Shown here in pieces: positions 54,904 to 64,000 of a stretch of 64,000 bases of DNA. This stretch comes from Chara braunii. Its lineage: Eukaryota > Streptophyta > Charophyceae > Charales > Characeae. The stretch lies in the NCBI GenBank assembly GCA_003427395.1, contig BFEA01000066.1, forward strand, positions 3,487,598 to 3,551,597. Direction: 5' to 3'. The notes beneath the pieces are model-generated. The model was not told the origin of the DNA. It made no database searches and saw only the letters and a list, made by a program, of their open reading frames with translations. Both the position numbers and the translations under genes were made by a program. The stretch's first letter is position 1; each line of letters begins with the position of its first letter.

Positions 54904-55200
54904 AGTAATATTGATGGGCAACTCTTCGTGACAGGGTTTATTGACAATTTGCCCATTAAGGCTGGGATGATGTCAGTTAAACTACTGGGATTTATGGTAT
55001 TAGATTTAGACCATGATTGTATCCTGGGTACCTCATTCTTACATAGGATGAAAGTTGTTCAGTTCTTCAGTCATGAGGGGTCATCCTGGATTGGCTTGCA
55101 GGATCCGGAGAGAGCACAAGAACAAACTTTTATGGTTTGTACTTCCCATCATCATAAGCATAAGGTATCAACAGAAGAGAAGAATATATTGAGAAGATAA
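54904..55200 (+). pseudogene. Protease C-terminal remnant of the second relic
   Basis: It contains DLDHDCILGTSFLHRM, matching the end of the giant element's protease, and HEGSSWIGLQDP where the giant copy has a stop at the tryptophan. The N-terminal half with the catalytic aspartate is missing, so a deletion of several hundred bases is likely. Confidence 0.75.
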
Positions 55201-55570
55201 GGAAGGTAAAAGAAAAAAACAAGCAGGAAGTCAAGACGGAAGTTTCAATTGATATCAATCAGATCTCAAAGATTATGAAAGCCCTTGGCAAACTCAAAGA
55301 TGAAAATAAGCAAATTGAAGCATTTAAGAAGGATGTTGAGACTGCTAAGGGTTGAAAAATGAAATTAAAGTTTGTATTAACTCATCTTTTTTTAGGAAAA
55401 TAGCCACTGGGTTTAAAAAAAAATACAAGCCCAATGGGTGAAAAAGAACCCAGTGGCAGTCCTAATTGAAAAAGATTATGATGAAGCACTGAAGAAAAAA
55501 AAGAGAATTATAAAAATATTAAGGAAATCTACAAAATTGGGGAACATAGTTACTAGGGAAAGATTTGACA
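55201..55570 (+). pseudogene. Protease-RT linker of the second relic
   Basis: A lysine-rich segment with VAVLIEKDYDEALKKKKR matches the giant element's linker. Frames are broken several times. Confidence 0.6.
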
Positions 55571-56337
55571 CAATGAAGGTAGGGTCAGATCAATTTATCT
55601 TGCCCAAAGACAAAAATATATATCTTCAAAGTGTGTCAAGAATTATCTGGAGCATTCTCCTTTAATGACGAGGAGAGAGGGCGGTTGGACATGTATATGA
55701 TTAAGATGGTAAAATTTTGGACAGTTGATCATATTCCATGGAATGACAGACCAACCAAGTATGCCTTGAAAGAAGAGGCAGAAGTGGTAGAGTATCTTAA
55801 TAAGAAAATTGTCTCTAATGTTGTTGAACCTGCTTATGGACCGTATTCTAACCACTAGTTTTGCTTTTGGAAACCATGGGGAGGATTCAGATGGATACAG
55901 AATATTCAGAAGCTCAACTCAGTGACGGTACGTGATGCAAGTAGTCTCCCTAATGCCGATCTACTTTCTGAATTTTTTGTTGGTCGATGCATTTATTCTT
56001 TAATTGATTTATATTCTGGCTATGATCAGTTTTTCATTGATATCACTAACCAATCAATGCTTGTCATGCACACGCCGAGGGCCTCATTCAAATGTGCGTG
56101 GTACGTCAGGGTTGGACCAATGGTATGGTAGTGGTTCAAAGGGGTATGATACAAGTCATGCAGGATATCTCACCTAAGATAACTAGCCTTTATATTGATG
56201 ATAATCCTGTGAAACGACCTCTAGTAAGAGACGAGACTTTGGTCACTGATGGAGTTAGAAAGTTTGTCTGGGAACATGCTAAAGAAGTAAAGATGGTCCT
56301 AGAGAGACTTCAGAAATATAATCTGACTGTCAGTGGA
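55571..56337 (+). pseudogene. Reverse transcriptase, first part, second relic
   Basis: The segment has GAFSFNDEERG, a TAG at 55856-55858 where the giant copy has tryptophan (NHWFCFW), SLIDLYSGYDQF with the first catalytic Asp, and YIDDNPVKRP with the catalytic pair near 56193. Frame changes occur near 55630 and 56090. It is cut after LTVSG by the insertion at 56338. Confidence 0.85.
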
Positions 56338-56808
56338 CACAAGCGGTTATCGGAGCTGAAAATTCAGGAATAAAAATTCTGAAGTGAGATTTTTTGGCAG
56401 TTTGAAAATCCTGAATGGTCCTGAAGTGGTGAAAGGTCCGAAGACCCTGAAAACCACCTGTTTAGCTAGGCTGCATCCTGAAGTGGTGAAGGGTGTCCTT
56501 AAGTGGTCAAGTGAGAGTTTTGAGCAGTCTGAAAATCGTGAATGGTTCTGAAGTGGTGAAAGGTCCGAAGACCATGAAAACCATCCTTCACGACTTGAGG
56601 ATGCAGCCCTGCCTAAACAGGTGGTTTTCAGGGTTTTCGGAACTTTCACCACTACAGGACCATTCAGGATTTTCAAACCTGAATGGTCCTGAAGTGGTGA
56701 AAGGTCTGAAGACCCTGAAAACCACATGTTTAGGCAGGCTGCATCCTGAAGTGGTGAAGGGTGTCCTGCAGTGGTGATGAAAAAAACCATTGTTGTTAAC
56801 CTTCTCTC
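56338..56808 (+). mobile_element. 471-bp TIR element inserted in RT, 8-bp target duplication
   Basis: The left end is CACAAGCGGTTATCGGAG and the right end TGTTGTTAACCTTCTCTC. TCAGTGGA (56330-56337) and TCAGTCGA (56809-56816) form an 8-bp target duplication with one difference. The interior repeats a unit around CCTGAAGTGGTGAAAGGTCC and GAAGACCCTGAAAACCACCT, in both orientations. That unit resembles the 81-bp unit of the element at 1693-5763 (CCCGAAGTGATGAACGTCCC, GAAGACCATGAAAGCAACCC). No transposase is visible. Confidence 0.85.
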
Positions 56809-57560
56809 TCAGTCGACCAAAGTCCCTTCTTTTTCAAGAAGAGGTAACCATCTTGGGCTTTAGATGTTTCTCCAATGGTAGGAGTCCTGACCCCAAGAAG
56901 ATAGACAAAATTCTGAATTGGCCTCTACCCCTCAAGCGAGTGACAGACGTTAGAAGTTTATTGGGTGGTGTCTGTGGGTTCTGCAGGATTTTTATTCCTC
57001 ATTTTTCTACCCTTGCAGAACCTCTAAGAGAGATGGTGAGACAAGAGGTTGACTTATCTTGGACTGAGAAAATACTGATTGATGCAGAAACCTTTAAAAA
57101 AAAAAAAAAAAATGAGAGAGTAGTGCTAAGAGTGTCTTTGTATAATGAGGAAGAGGAAAGACCCTTCATCATCGAGGCAGATGGGGGACCAGTAGCTCTT
57201 GGTAGAGTAGTCATTCAAAAAGATGAGAATGAGAAGGAGAGACCCCTAAAATTTGAGAGTAGAACTTTAAACTCTACAGAGAGAGGCTATACACAACTCA
57301 GGAAGAGGCTGCTGACAATTATCCATTGTCGTAGGTGTTTTAGGCACTATGTACTTGGAAGGAGATTTATCCTGAGGACTGATGCATGTGCTGTAATAGG
57401 TGTTATTAAAAAGCATTAACAAGTAGATCCAACAGTGAGCAAGTGGATTTCCTTCATTTGAACTTTTGATTTTAAACTGAAAAAAAATCTAACAGAAAAA
57501 AATCGGGCAGATCGACTAAGCAGAATTGAATGGAAAAACAAAGAAGATGAGAATGTTGAT
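56809..57560 (+). pseudogene. RT end, connection and RNase H, second relic
   Basis: The RT reading resumes with PKSLLFQEEVTILGFRCF, then the connection RSLLGGVCGFCRIFIPHF, and RNase H with FIIEADGG (near 57170), the STERGYTQL glutamate and FILRTDACAVIG. A run of A at about 57091-57109 makes a lysine tract. Stop at 57417-57419, then NRADRLSR ends the domain near 57515. Confidence 0.85.
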
Positions 57561-57960
57561 GGGTCAATCGAAAAATTTGTCTATGTTGATAACTTCCTAA
57601 ATGAGAAAGACGATGAAGATTACAACTTACCAGACATCAAGTTCCTATAAGTGAAGCTTATGGTCTGAAGAGAGAGACAACTTGGGAGAAACCCCCGATG
57701 CTTATGTCTATGAGTTAATTCTTGAAAGGAAGAAGAAGAACAACAAAATGATTGGTATGCCAGGGTCAACGTAGCGGGCGTGGCTGCTCATGAACTGAGA
57801 GAGAGTTCTGGTTCAAAGAATGAAGAAGATTGTTGAAAGAAAAAAGAAGAAATATTATTTATCTTTGAAGAATGTGATGACATTTATCAAGAGATTGGGA
57901 AGAAGATGAAAAGAGAATGATTAAAGGAGTATTACTGCAAAAACTTAAGGAAGAAGTTTA
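57561..57960 (+). pseudogene. RNase H-integrase linker, second relic
   Basis: Acidic, E/D-rich sequence with several stops corresponds to the linker of the giant element. Confidence 0.5.
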
Positions 57961-59190
57961 AATTAAAGAGACGTCACCTCTTTGTGGATAGCAAAGGAGG
58001 CTTACCTCCACTAAGAGTTGTTTGTGGGGAAAAAAAACAACTAGAAATAATTGTTGCCCTACACGAGGGGGTTGTTTGTGGCCATAGAGTTGCTGAATCA
58101 ATCTATTCTAAGACAGCTAACCTCTTCTTCTGGTTTTGCATGAGAGTTATGATTTACAAATTTTGTAAGTTTTTCGTGTTATGTCAGAAGAGGTCTACTA
58201 CGAGGATGATTGAGCCTTTATTTCCTACTATCCTGGTAGAACCAGGGAGCCGAGTTCACTTTAACCGTATTACCATGCCTTTGGGCAAGGGTGGGATGAG
58301 ATACATACTGAACATGAAAGATAATTTATCAAGATATGTTGAGGCAAAGACTCCGAAAAGGAAGACAGCCGAGCAAGTGGTTGACAGGATAGAGGAAGTC
58401 TATCTCATGTACCCTTTTATCAGAGAGTTTGTCTCAGACAGAGGATCTGAATTCAGAAATGAGATTCTAAGAAGAACCACCCTCAGACTAGGTGTTAGAA
58501 TTCAGTATGTAACCACCTATCATCCTTAAGCAAACGCATCGGTCGAGAGAGGTCACAAGACTTTGAAAGATTCATTGGCTAAATGGTGTGAAGAGAACCT
58601 CAATAATTGGCCAAGAGTATTGAGGGTTGCAGTTTATGCTGACAACATCATTGTCAAGAGAACCACTGATTATGCTCCATTCACTCTGTGGTATGGTCGG
58701 TATGTTACTCTGCCTATTTAATGTATAATCAAGATATGGTCGAGTTCAGAGAGTGACAAATAATACTCAATTTCAGAACTTCTCCAGATCAGAATGAGAC
58801 AAATATCATAGGTTGATCAAACAATAATGGATGCTGCAGAGAGAATGACAACCAACAAACTGTCAAATCAAGAGAGATGGAACAAGAAAAGACATATAAG
58901 GAAAGAGAAACTGAAGGTTGGTGACGTTGTCCTCTTATTTGATAATTCTCTTGAGACTCAGTAGACTAAACGATTTGAGCCCAGATGGCTTGGTCCCTAC
59001 AAAATTACAGGTGAAGCAAAAGGCAAAGTCTATGAGATATCAGAGATGGATGGTTCAAGAGTTCATGACATGGTATCAGGGTCAAGACTTCGTAAGTTTA
59101 TCTTCAGAGACTCTGACTTGGTCCCTACAATGATCTTAAAGAAAGGAAAGGGTCAGTCATCCAGTAAGAGAGCCGCTTCAGAGGACTGAT
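57961..59190 (+). pseudogene. Integrase of the second relic
   Basis: From 57984 the frame shows the zinc finger (LHEGVVCGH, then CKFFVLC with one cysteine changed), HFNRITMP where the catalytic Asp is Asn, SDRGSEFRN with the second Asp, and YHP followed by TAA (58527-58529) where the giant copy has glutamine. After it ANASVERGH keeps the glutamate. The C-terminal part has RWLGPYKI, a GPY/F motif, and ends near 59190. The Asp-to-Asn change fits a G-to-A transition. Confidence 0.85.
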
Positions 59191-61295
59191 AAAAGTATAG
59201 TGAGATGGAAAGATACAACAAAGAAAATAACTTCAACAGATTTTGAATATCCATGTGTTGTCAATGTAGCATGTTAATTCTCAGCAATCAGACTTTATCA
59301 CAGAGGACTTGAGAAATACTTTTCATATGATCTGCATTCGTTTCTGCATCTGAACTGGTTTTATTATTTTCTACAAGCGATGAAATCAATGAGATCAAAG
59401 TGTCATGAATGTTGAGCCGCAGTCGATCCACGAGCATCAGATCCTTGAGTGGGGAGTAACGGTAAAACGCAGTTGCAGTGATATTAAGTTAAGAGAACTC
59501 GTGGTTGTGGTACATCAAAAGAGTAATAAGTTTTGATCTCGTGAAGAAGAGAGAATTTGACGGGCATAAAAGAAGTCCAACTCTACCTGACTAGAGAGTT
59601 GTCAGTGAAGGGACGTCGTGTCCTTCGATGAAGTTGCCTGTCCAAGAGAGTTATCAAGAAGATATGCATAAAGAAGTTCAGCCTTGCTTGACCAAAGAGT
59701 TGTCCGCATGGAGACTTCGTGTTTTTTTACTAAGTTGCCTATCTTATGTCCGAAATGAGGGAAGGGACCTCTCTGGGCCAGTATCTCTATGCTCCCTTGA
59801 GACTGACGGGAGGTCTCTTGGGGGTACTCCCGGATGAGGGAAGGGACCTCTCTGGGATCAACACTCTGTATCTCTTAAGGCTGAAGTGAGGTCGTAAGGA
59901 AGTGCATTGTCGGTTATTGTTTGTTGCTGTTTAGTGTCTTTTGAGACTGAAGGGACGTCTCTTGAGAAATGTCTGTTTTGTTATCTAGGGCATGGGTTGT
60001 CTGACTGTGGGCCTAAGATGTTTGTTTGACTGTCTGTACCCGGGGTCTTCTTCTCAAACCTAAAGATGCATTGATTTTCGGGGCCAGCCAGAGCCTTACC
60101 AAAGTAGGTTGCAATCTGGTGGGGTCAGAAGGTCCCCGACGCGAGTGTCGAGTTCCGTAGTTGACTGAGGCTAAGACTCCAGGAGCTTGGCCTGTAAGGT
60201 CAAGAAGGGTCAGCTGGAAACCTACCACAGTCAGAGGTTGCATTCCAGTGAGGTTCGCCAGAGCCTGGAACCGTGGTTAGACCGGGGCCCACGTTCAAAA
60301 ATCTGGGCGGGGCAGCCAGCGCCCTTGGCCAAAAACTAGTGGGTGAGCCAACCATAGTAGTCAAATCCCAATACGCGGCAGTCTGACTGACGGGAGGTCG
60401 ACTGTCATAGGGCGACCAGACCCGCTATATTCTGGATGTCTTGGCGAGAGTGTCGAAGGGTCTCCATGCTCGAGTAGTGGGTATGGTGGTCCTGACCTTT
60501 AGGCAGGTAAAAAGGGTCGTCAAGACAAATGGTCTGATTGGTTCTGGCCTGAGGTGGGCCGAATGAGGTATGTCAGACTAACGGAAGGTCTGTCATTCAT
60601 GGCCAGTGGTGGGCCAAAACCAAAGCAATCAGTAACTCTTGGGTGAGAGAAACTGTTTATGTTATTTTAATTATTATTTTATTTTGGTTTTTCATTTTAT
60701 TTGGTTTTATTTAGTTATTGCGTGGTGATGTTTGTCAGGGGACTTGCATGTTGGGATCTTGCTTGCTGGTGAATGGAACTCGCTGTTTTGCAGGATCATG
60801 CAGATGCTTCAAAAGCTTCAAGGCCAGAGAAAAGTAAAAAGGTTTGGTATCCCCCTTTTATTTATTTGAGAAATTGGGCATGCTCCTCACTCAGGTCAGG
60901 AAACAGGAAAAGGGTTTGGTATCCCCTTCTTTCTATCTAAGAAGTTGAGGAGACGCCTTACTCAGATCGGAGAAAGAGAACGGGGTTTGGTATACCCTAT
61001 TCCCTGCATGGTGGGCACAATAAGTGTTCTTGTCATTCGGACTCCCCTGGCATCACAGTCAAGACAAGGGTCGAGGTAACTTTTTTTTTGTTGAAAAGAT
61101 TCAGCGGCAAGTCAAGCCAACAGCCGATGATAAATCCTTCTTAAATTTATTTGGTGACCGACAAGCAGCCTGGTTCATAAGGAACCTGACAAGCGGCCTG
61201 GTTCATAAGGATACAACATCCCCGCCTCAAGGTATTCAAACTCTTAAGCCAGGGACGCTATGGAATGGACTGGAAAGTCAAGAAACGAAAAAGAC
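59191..61295. other. No gene recognised; short tandem repeats
   Basis: Diverged tandem pairs are visible: an about 110-bp unit at 59565-59755, an about 75-bp unit with GAGGGAAGGGACCTCTCTGG at 59756-59900, and three spaced GGTTTGGTATCCCC motifs at 60840-61000. The rest looks non-coding. It may be the 3' part of the second relic. Confidence 0.4.
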
Positions 61296-61763
61296 TCAAA
61301 TGCTCAGGGAAAGGATGTCGTGCTTGTGCAAGAGATAAAATATGACCATGAATTCTATCTGGAGCAGGGAGAGAAGGAAAAAAATGCAGCAGAGGGTGCA
61401 TCTATTGAACTGGGGAAGAGACGGACCCATGCATGTTGTAGACGGAGGTCCAGCAAGCACCAAGGCTCTTCTTGCCACGGGAGTAGTGGGGGCTCTGGGA
61501 GAGTAAGGGGGAGAAGAAGTGTCAGGTGCGCCATGGCGTGCCTCAAATTTATTTTGAAAATACTCCATCCTCGTAGGGGAGGGAGTTCTCTCATACCAGC
61601 CTACGAAAGGCTGGCGCTGATATGGCCGCATATGAGAGCCATATCCTCGCACTTCTTCCTCCTCCCCTGAACTGAACTCGCGTCCTGCACGAGCTGACGA
61701 CTCTTCGCGCGCCTTCCCTCTACCACCTTTTCCTCTTCCATGCTCTCTACGTGTCTCAGGCAT
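61296..61763 (-). CDS. 155-residue ORF: RG-rich, ERTPSP motif, C-terminal hydrophobic segment
   Basis: An intact frame runs from ATG 61763 to the stop at 61296. The N-terminus is rich in R, G and K (HGRGKGGRGKAREE), then an acidic EEEE stretch, WYERTPSPTRMEYF, a proline-rich section, and a C-terminal hydrophobic stretch of about 22 residues (CCIFFLLSLLQIEF and onward) that could be a membrane anchor. The plus-strand ORF at 29422-29925 has the same order, which supports coding and a shared family. A TATA-like AGTATAAAATAG lies about 260 bp upstream on the same strand. No known domain is recognised; it may be part of a retroelement. Confidence 0.5.
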   Translation of the reverse strand: MPETRREHGRGKGGRGKAREESSARAGREFSSGEEEEVRGYGSHMRPYQRQPFVGWYERTPSPTRMEYFQNKFEARHGAPDTSSPPYSPRAPTTPVARRALVLAGPPSTTCMGPSLPQFNRCTLCCIFFLLSLLQIEFMVIFYLLHKHDILSLSI

Positions 61764-62455
61764 GGTGCAAAAAGAAGCAAAGGTATGTCGCAGCAGAAGG
61801 GAGGTTAAAAGAGAGCTTGGGAACAAGAAAGCCCGAGTTACTTGAAAAAGAGACAGGAGAGCGGATACGTAAGTCATACGGAGCAGCTGCACGAGAGAAG
61901 AAAGGAGGAGGTCGTGTGCGCAGCGGGGGCGTGTGATGTCAACTAGCGCAAAATCACAATGAGAAATTTCTTTACAGCACACTGTAGAAATGAGTAAGGA
62001 AGCATTCGATCTTTACTATTTTATACTAACATACCGCTGCCTTTTGGGCCTAGCGGGGACGCTGGGCGGGGGTTTGGTATCATGTCGGAGGGCACGCTGT
62101 CCCGACCCTCCTTGCGTATCAGGTATCTGCTCACGTACCTTCTGCTGTATGCCAAACCACTTCACGAAACTCTGATGCGGGACCGGTCCAGTTGGCGCTG
62201 CCACCGTCAAAAGGATGGGTGCGCCACTCGACTCTCCCTTGGTCCACGCAGGTTTGGCGCCCTGCTGTACAACAGAGCACTGTCGGCCTGTAGCCGCGGT
62301 AGCTGCCGGGCTCACTCAGGGACGCGAAGGCAGAGGGGCCTATGCGGTCTTTTCTATCGTGCACCAGACACCCTTTTGCTAAGTTATGCGTTAGATGCAC
62401 GAGAATCAGCTGTCACGGTCCAAACGGGAGAGGACCGAGGAAAGGAAAAGAAAGA

Positions 62456-62476
62456 GAAAAAAAAAAAAAAAAAAAG
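62456..62476. repeat. A homopolymer
   Basis: About 20 consecutive A bases follow a purine-rich run. Confidence 0.9.
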
Positions 62477-62581
62477 AGGTCATGCGCCAGATCTGTTTGT
62501 CGGTTTGAACCCTTGCTTTAGTTGGAGACGATCTAGTGACCTCTGGCTGCAACGAAGTTATAACTCTCTTCCTTTTTCCGC

Positions 62582-62614
62582 TTTATTACTATTATTATTA
62601 TTATTATTATTATT
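62582..62614. repeat. ATT trinucleotide repeat
   Basis: About ten ATT units in tandem. Confidence 0.9.
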
Positions 62615-63188
62615 ACTTCGATTATTGTTACTTTTTATTTCCTTTTATTTAACCTTTCTTTTTTGTCTTTTCACGGGAGGCTAAGAGTTCAGATTTTGAA
62701 CCCAACTATGGTCTAAGTGGTCTGGACTGGCCCGACCCTTTGTTTATCACCCCGTGTCTGACCTATTTGGCTGAGCGCCACGCAGTGAGACCCCAAAAGA
62801 GGGGTAACCCGCGGCTGCTTTGGTAGGAAGCCTATCACCCCCCCCAGTGGGAGGTCATAGGCCCCCTCCTTACCATCGGATACGGGTACCCACTAGTGGT
62901 AGCTCGTAAGTGCCCTATGAAGGAAGTGAAGTGTCGGGCGATATTCTGTTATAGGACTGCCGCCCCAACAAATATGTCACTCGAAAACGAAGGGGTTGCG
63001 ATGAACGGCAGAGAGTTTTGGTCATAGTGTGACCTTTGGGGTGTGGTCCTTTATCTTCTTTCTTCCTATAAATTTTGTTTTATCTTTGACTCATTTTTCT
63101 AAGATCTAATTATTAATGTTTAGAATTTAAATGTTAGCCGAATTAAATCCCTTATTCAAAACACGGGGATCGCGGTAGGTAGAGGTCC

Positions 63189-63196
63189 TATAAAAG
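63189..63196 (+). promoter_or_regulatory. TATA box, repeat copy C
   Basis: TATAAAAG in CCTATAAAAGAGAAGG, the counterpart of 13371-13378. Confidence 0.55.
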
Positions 63197-63394
63197 AGAA
63201 GGGAGTTGTGTTATTGGCTATTCGGGTACACGCAGTCTTGTTGCGCTGAGTATGGGTGAGTCCAAGAAGGGGGGACCGGGCGGTGGGGTGAGCGTGTGAT
63301 TTCGCCTGCGTGCGCATGTGTCGTGTATTCAGTTCTGGCTACTCTGGAGCTGGTAGCCTAACATTGTACATGGTCTTTTCAATAGAGGAGCAAC

Positions 63395-63773
63395 TATGGC
63401 GCATAGCCATGGCCTTTTTAGCTATAGGCCAGACCATTCGAGGTTCCACTATACCTAGGAGCCTATACGCGAAGAGGGAGCTACAGTGGACGCATGCCTG
63501 AGCTACAGTAAAAGTGATGGGCTGGCAAGACTAAAGATAAACGCCTACGGAGGAAAAAAACAAAAGATGAGGAAGGATGAAAAAGTCAGGGAGTGGTCAC
63601 CGAGGCTCGTAACAGAGCTGATCGGAGGCGTCAGCGAGATGGGGTAACTGCCACTCTAAAAGTTACTGTTACTTACCATGAAGAAGGGACCTTGACGAGT
63701 ACTTTCGAACGAGAACAACAAGAGCTAGATCGGAACTCAGAGGCAGAGTCCGAGGAAAGTGACGCTCAGACTC
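63395..63773 (+). pseudogene. Copy C of the three-copy ORF family, interrupted
   Basis: ATG 63395 matches the start of copy A. The frame has LFSYRPDHSRF, then TAG (63458 region) where copy A has tryptophan, EEGATVDACLSYSKSDG, KINAYGG, a frame change near 63585 and the YHEEG and acidic segment. It is truncated by the element at 63774. Confidence 0.6.
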
Positions 63774-64000
63774 CACAAGCGGTTATCGGGTAGCTGAAAA
63801 TTCAGGAAAACAAATTATGAAGTCAGAGTTTTTGGCAGTCTGAAAATCCTGAATGGTCCTGAAGTGGTGAAAGGTCCGAAGACCCTGAAAACCACCTGTT
63901 TAGGCAGGCTGCATCCTGAAGTGGTGAAGGGTGTCCTGAAGTGGTTAAGTGAGAGTTTTGGGCAGTCTGAAAATCCTGAATGGTCCTGAAGTGGTGAAAG
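63774..64000 (+). mobile_element. TIR element, left part, cut by the window end
   Basis: It begins CACAAGCGGTTATCGGGTAG and continues like the 56338 copy, with the same CTGAAAATTCAGGAA stretch and CCTGAAGTGGTGAAAGG units. The insertion point is known from the uninterrupted copy B. The preceding 8 bases are TCAGACTC, the expected target duplication. Confidence 0.85.

Larger units (their letters stand above)
53676..59190 (+). mobile_element. Second Ty3/Gypsy gag-pol relic, plus strand
   Basis: Gag, protease remnant, RT, RNase H and integrase follow in the same order as in the giant element, with clear protein similarity throughout. The sequence is more AT-rich than the giant copy. It has many stops and frame changes, a deletion across the protease active site, and a 471-bp transposon inside RT. 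No LTRs were identified. Confidence 0.9.
61764..62721. other. No gene recognised; two simple repeats
   Basis: The stretch holds an A homopolymer (about 62456-62476) and an ATT repeat (about 62582-62614). No coding frame is convincing. Confidence 0.3.
62722..63773 (+). repeat. 1.05-kb dispersed repeat, copy C
   Basis: Same sequence and orientation as 12905-13960, including the promoter-like box and ORF start. It is cut at 63773 by a TIR element, exactly within the GACGCTCAGACTC motif that continues uninterrupted in copy B. Confidence 0.75.

Overview
The window looks like repeat-rich nuclear DNA of a green plant or streptophyte alga; my best guess is a charophyte such as Chara (low confidence, from the style of the Ty3/Gypsy proteins and a plant-type tRNA-Asp primer site). 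I see no convincing host gene, tRNA, rRNA, operon or CRISPR array. Almost everything recognisable is mobile DNA in several nested layers, much of it broken by point mutations.

The dominant object is one minus-strand Ty3/Gypsy-type LTR retrotransposon at 22427-46962 (24.5 kb). Its LTRs are about 6.8 and 6.5 kb, run TGTCG...CGACA, and are flanked by a 4-bp CCGC repeat. Read 5' to 3' on the minus strand it holds: the 5' LTR (46962-40495) with a TATA box, five different minisatellites and two LTR-borne reading frames; a tRNA-Asp-like primer site (40490-40473); four small accessory ORFs, three of one family (40235-38462); gag (38439-37075); protease and linker, RT, RNase H and integrase (37154-32874); a 46-bp tandem array; an antisense ORF with a C-terminal hydrophobic segment (29422-29925, plus strand); and the 3' LTR (29196-22427).

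Two relatives of its 5' end lie on either side. One is on the minus strand at 8255-5895 and one on the plus strand at 18728-22110. Each has an LTR-borne ORF, a primer site and the same family of small ORFs carrying an FPY motif, a hydrophobic strand, a YD-x-R motif and a terminal DG-x-N-W motif. A second, more AT-rich Ty3/Gypsy gag-pol relic runs on the plus strand at 53676-59190.

A separate family of TIR elements (ends CACAAG-N-GGTTA and TAACCTTCTCTC, 8-bp target duplications) appears four times. One is 4.07 kb and made mostly of about 45 copies of an 81-bp repeat (1693-5763). One is a 341-bp MITE-like copy inside one giant LTR (26297-26637), with the empty site kept in the other LTR. One is 471 bp inside the RT of the second Gypsy relic (56338-56808). 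One is cut by the window end (63774-64000).

Other layers are a three-copy ORF family with conserved upstream TATA boxes (11590-12468 minus, about 13565-13990 plus, 63395-63773 plus), and a field of short hairpins at 49950-50590 whose stems differ between copies but stay complementary. Assembly gaps at 32479-32593 and 48005-48254 are flanked by identical sequence and look like unmerged overlaps.
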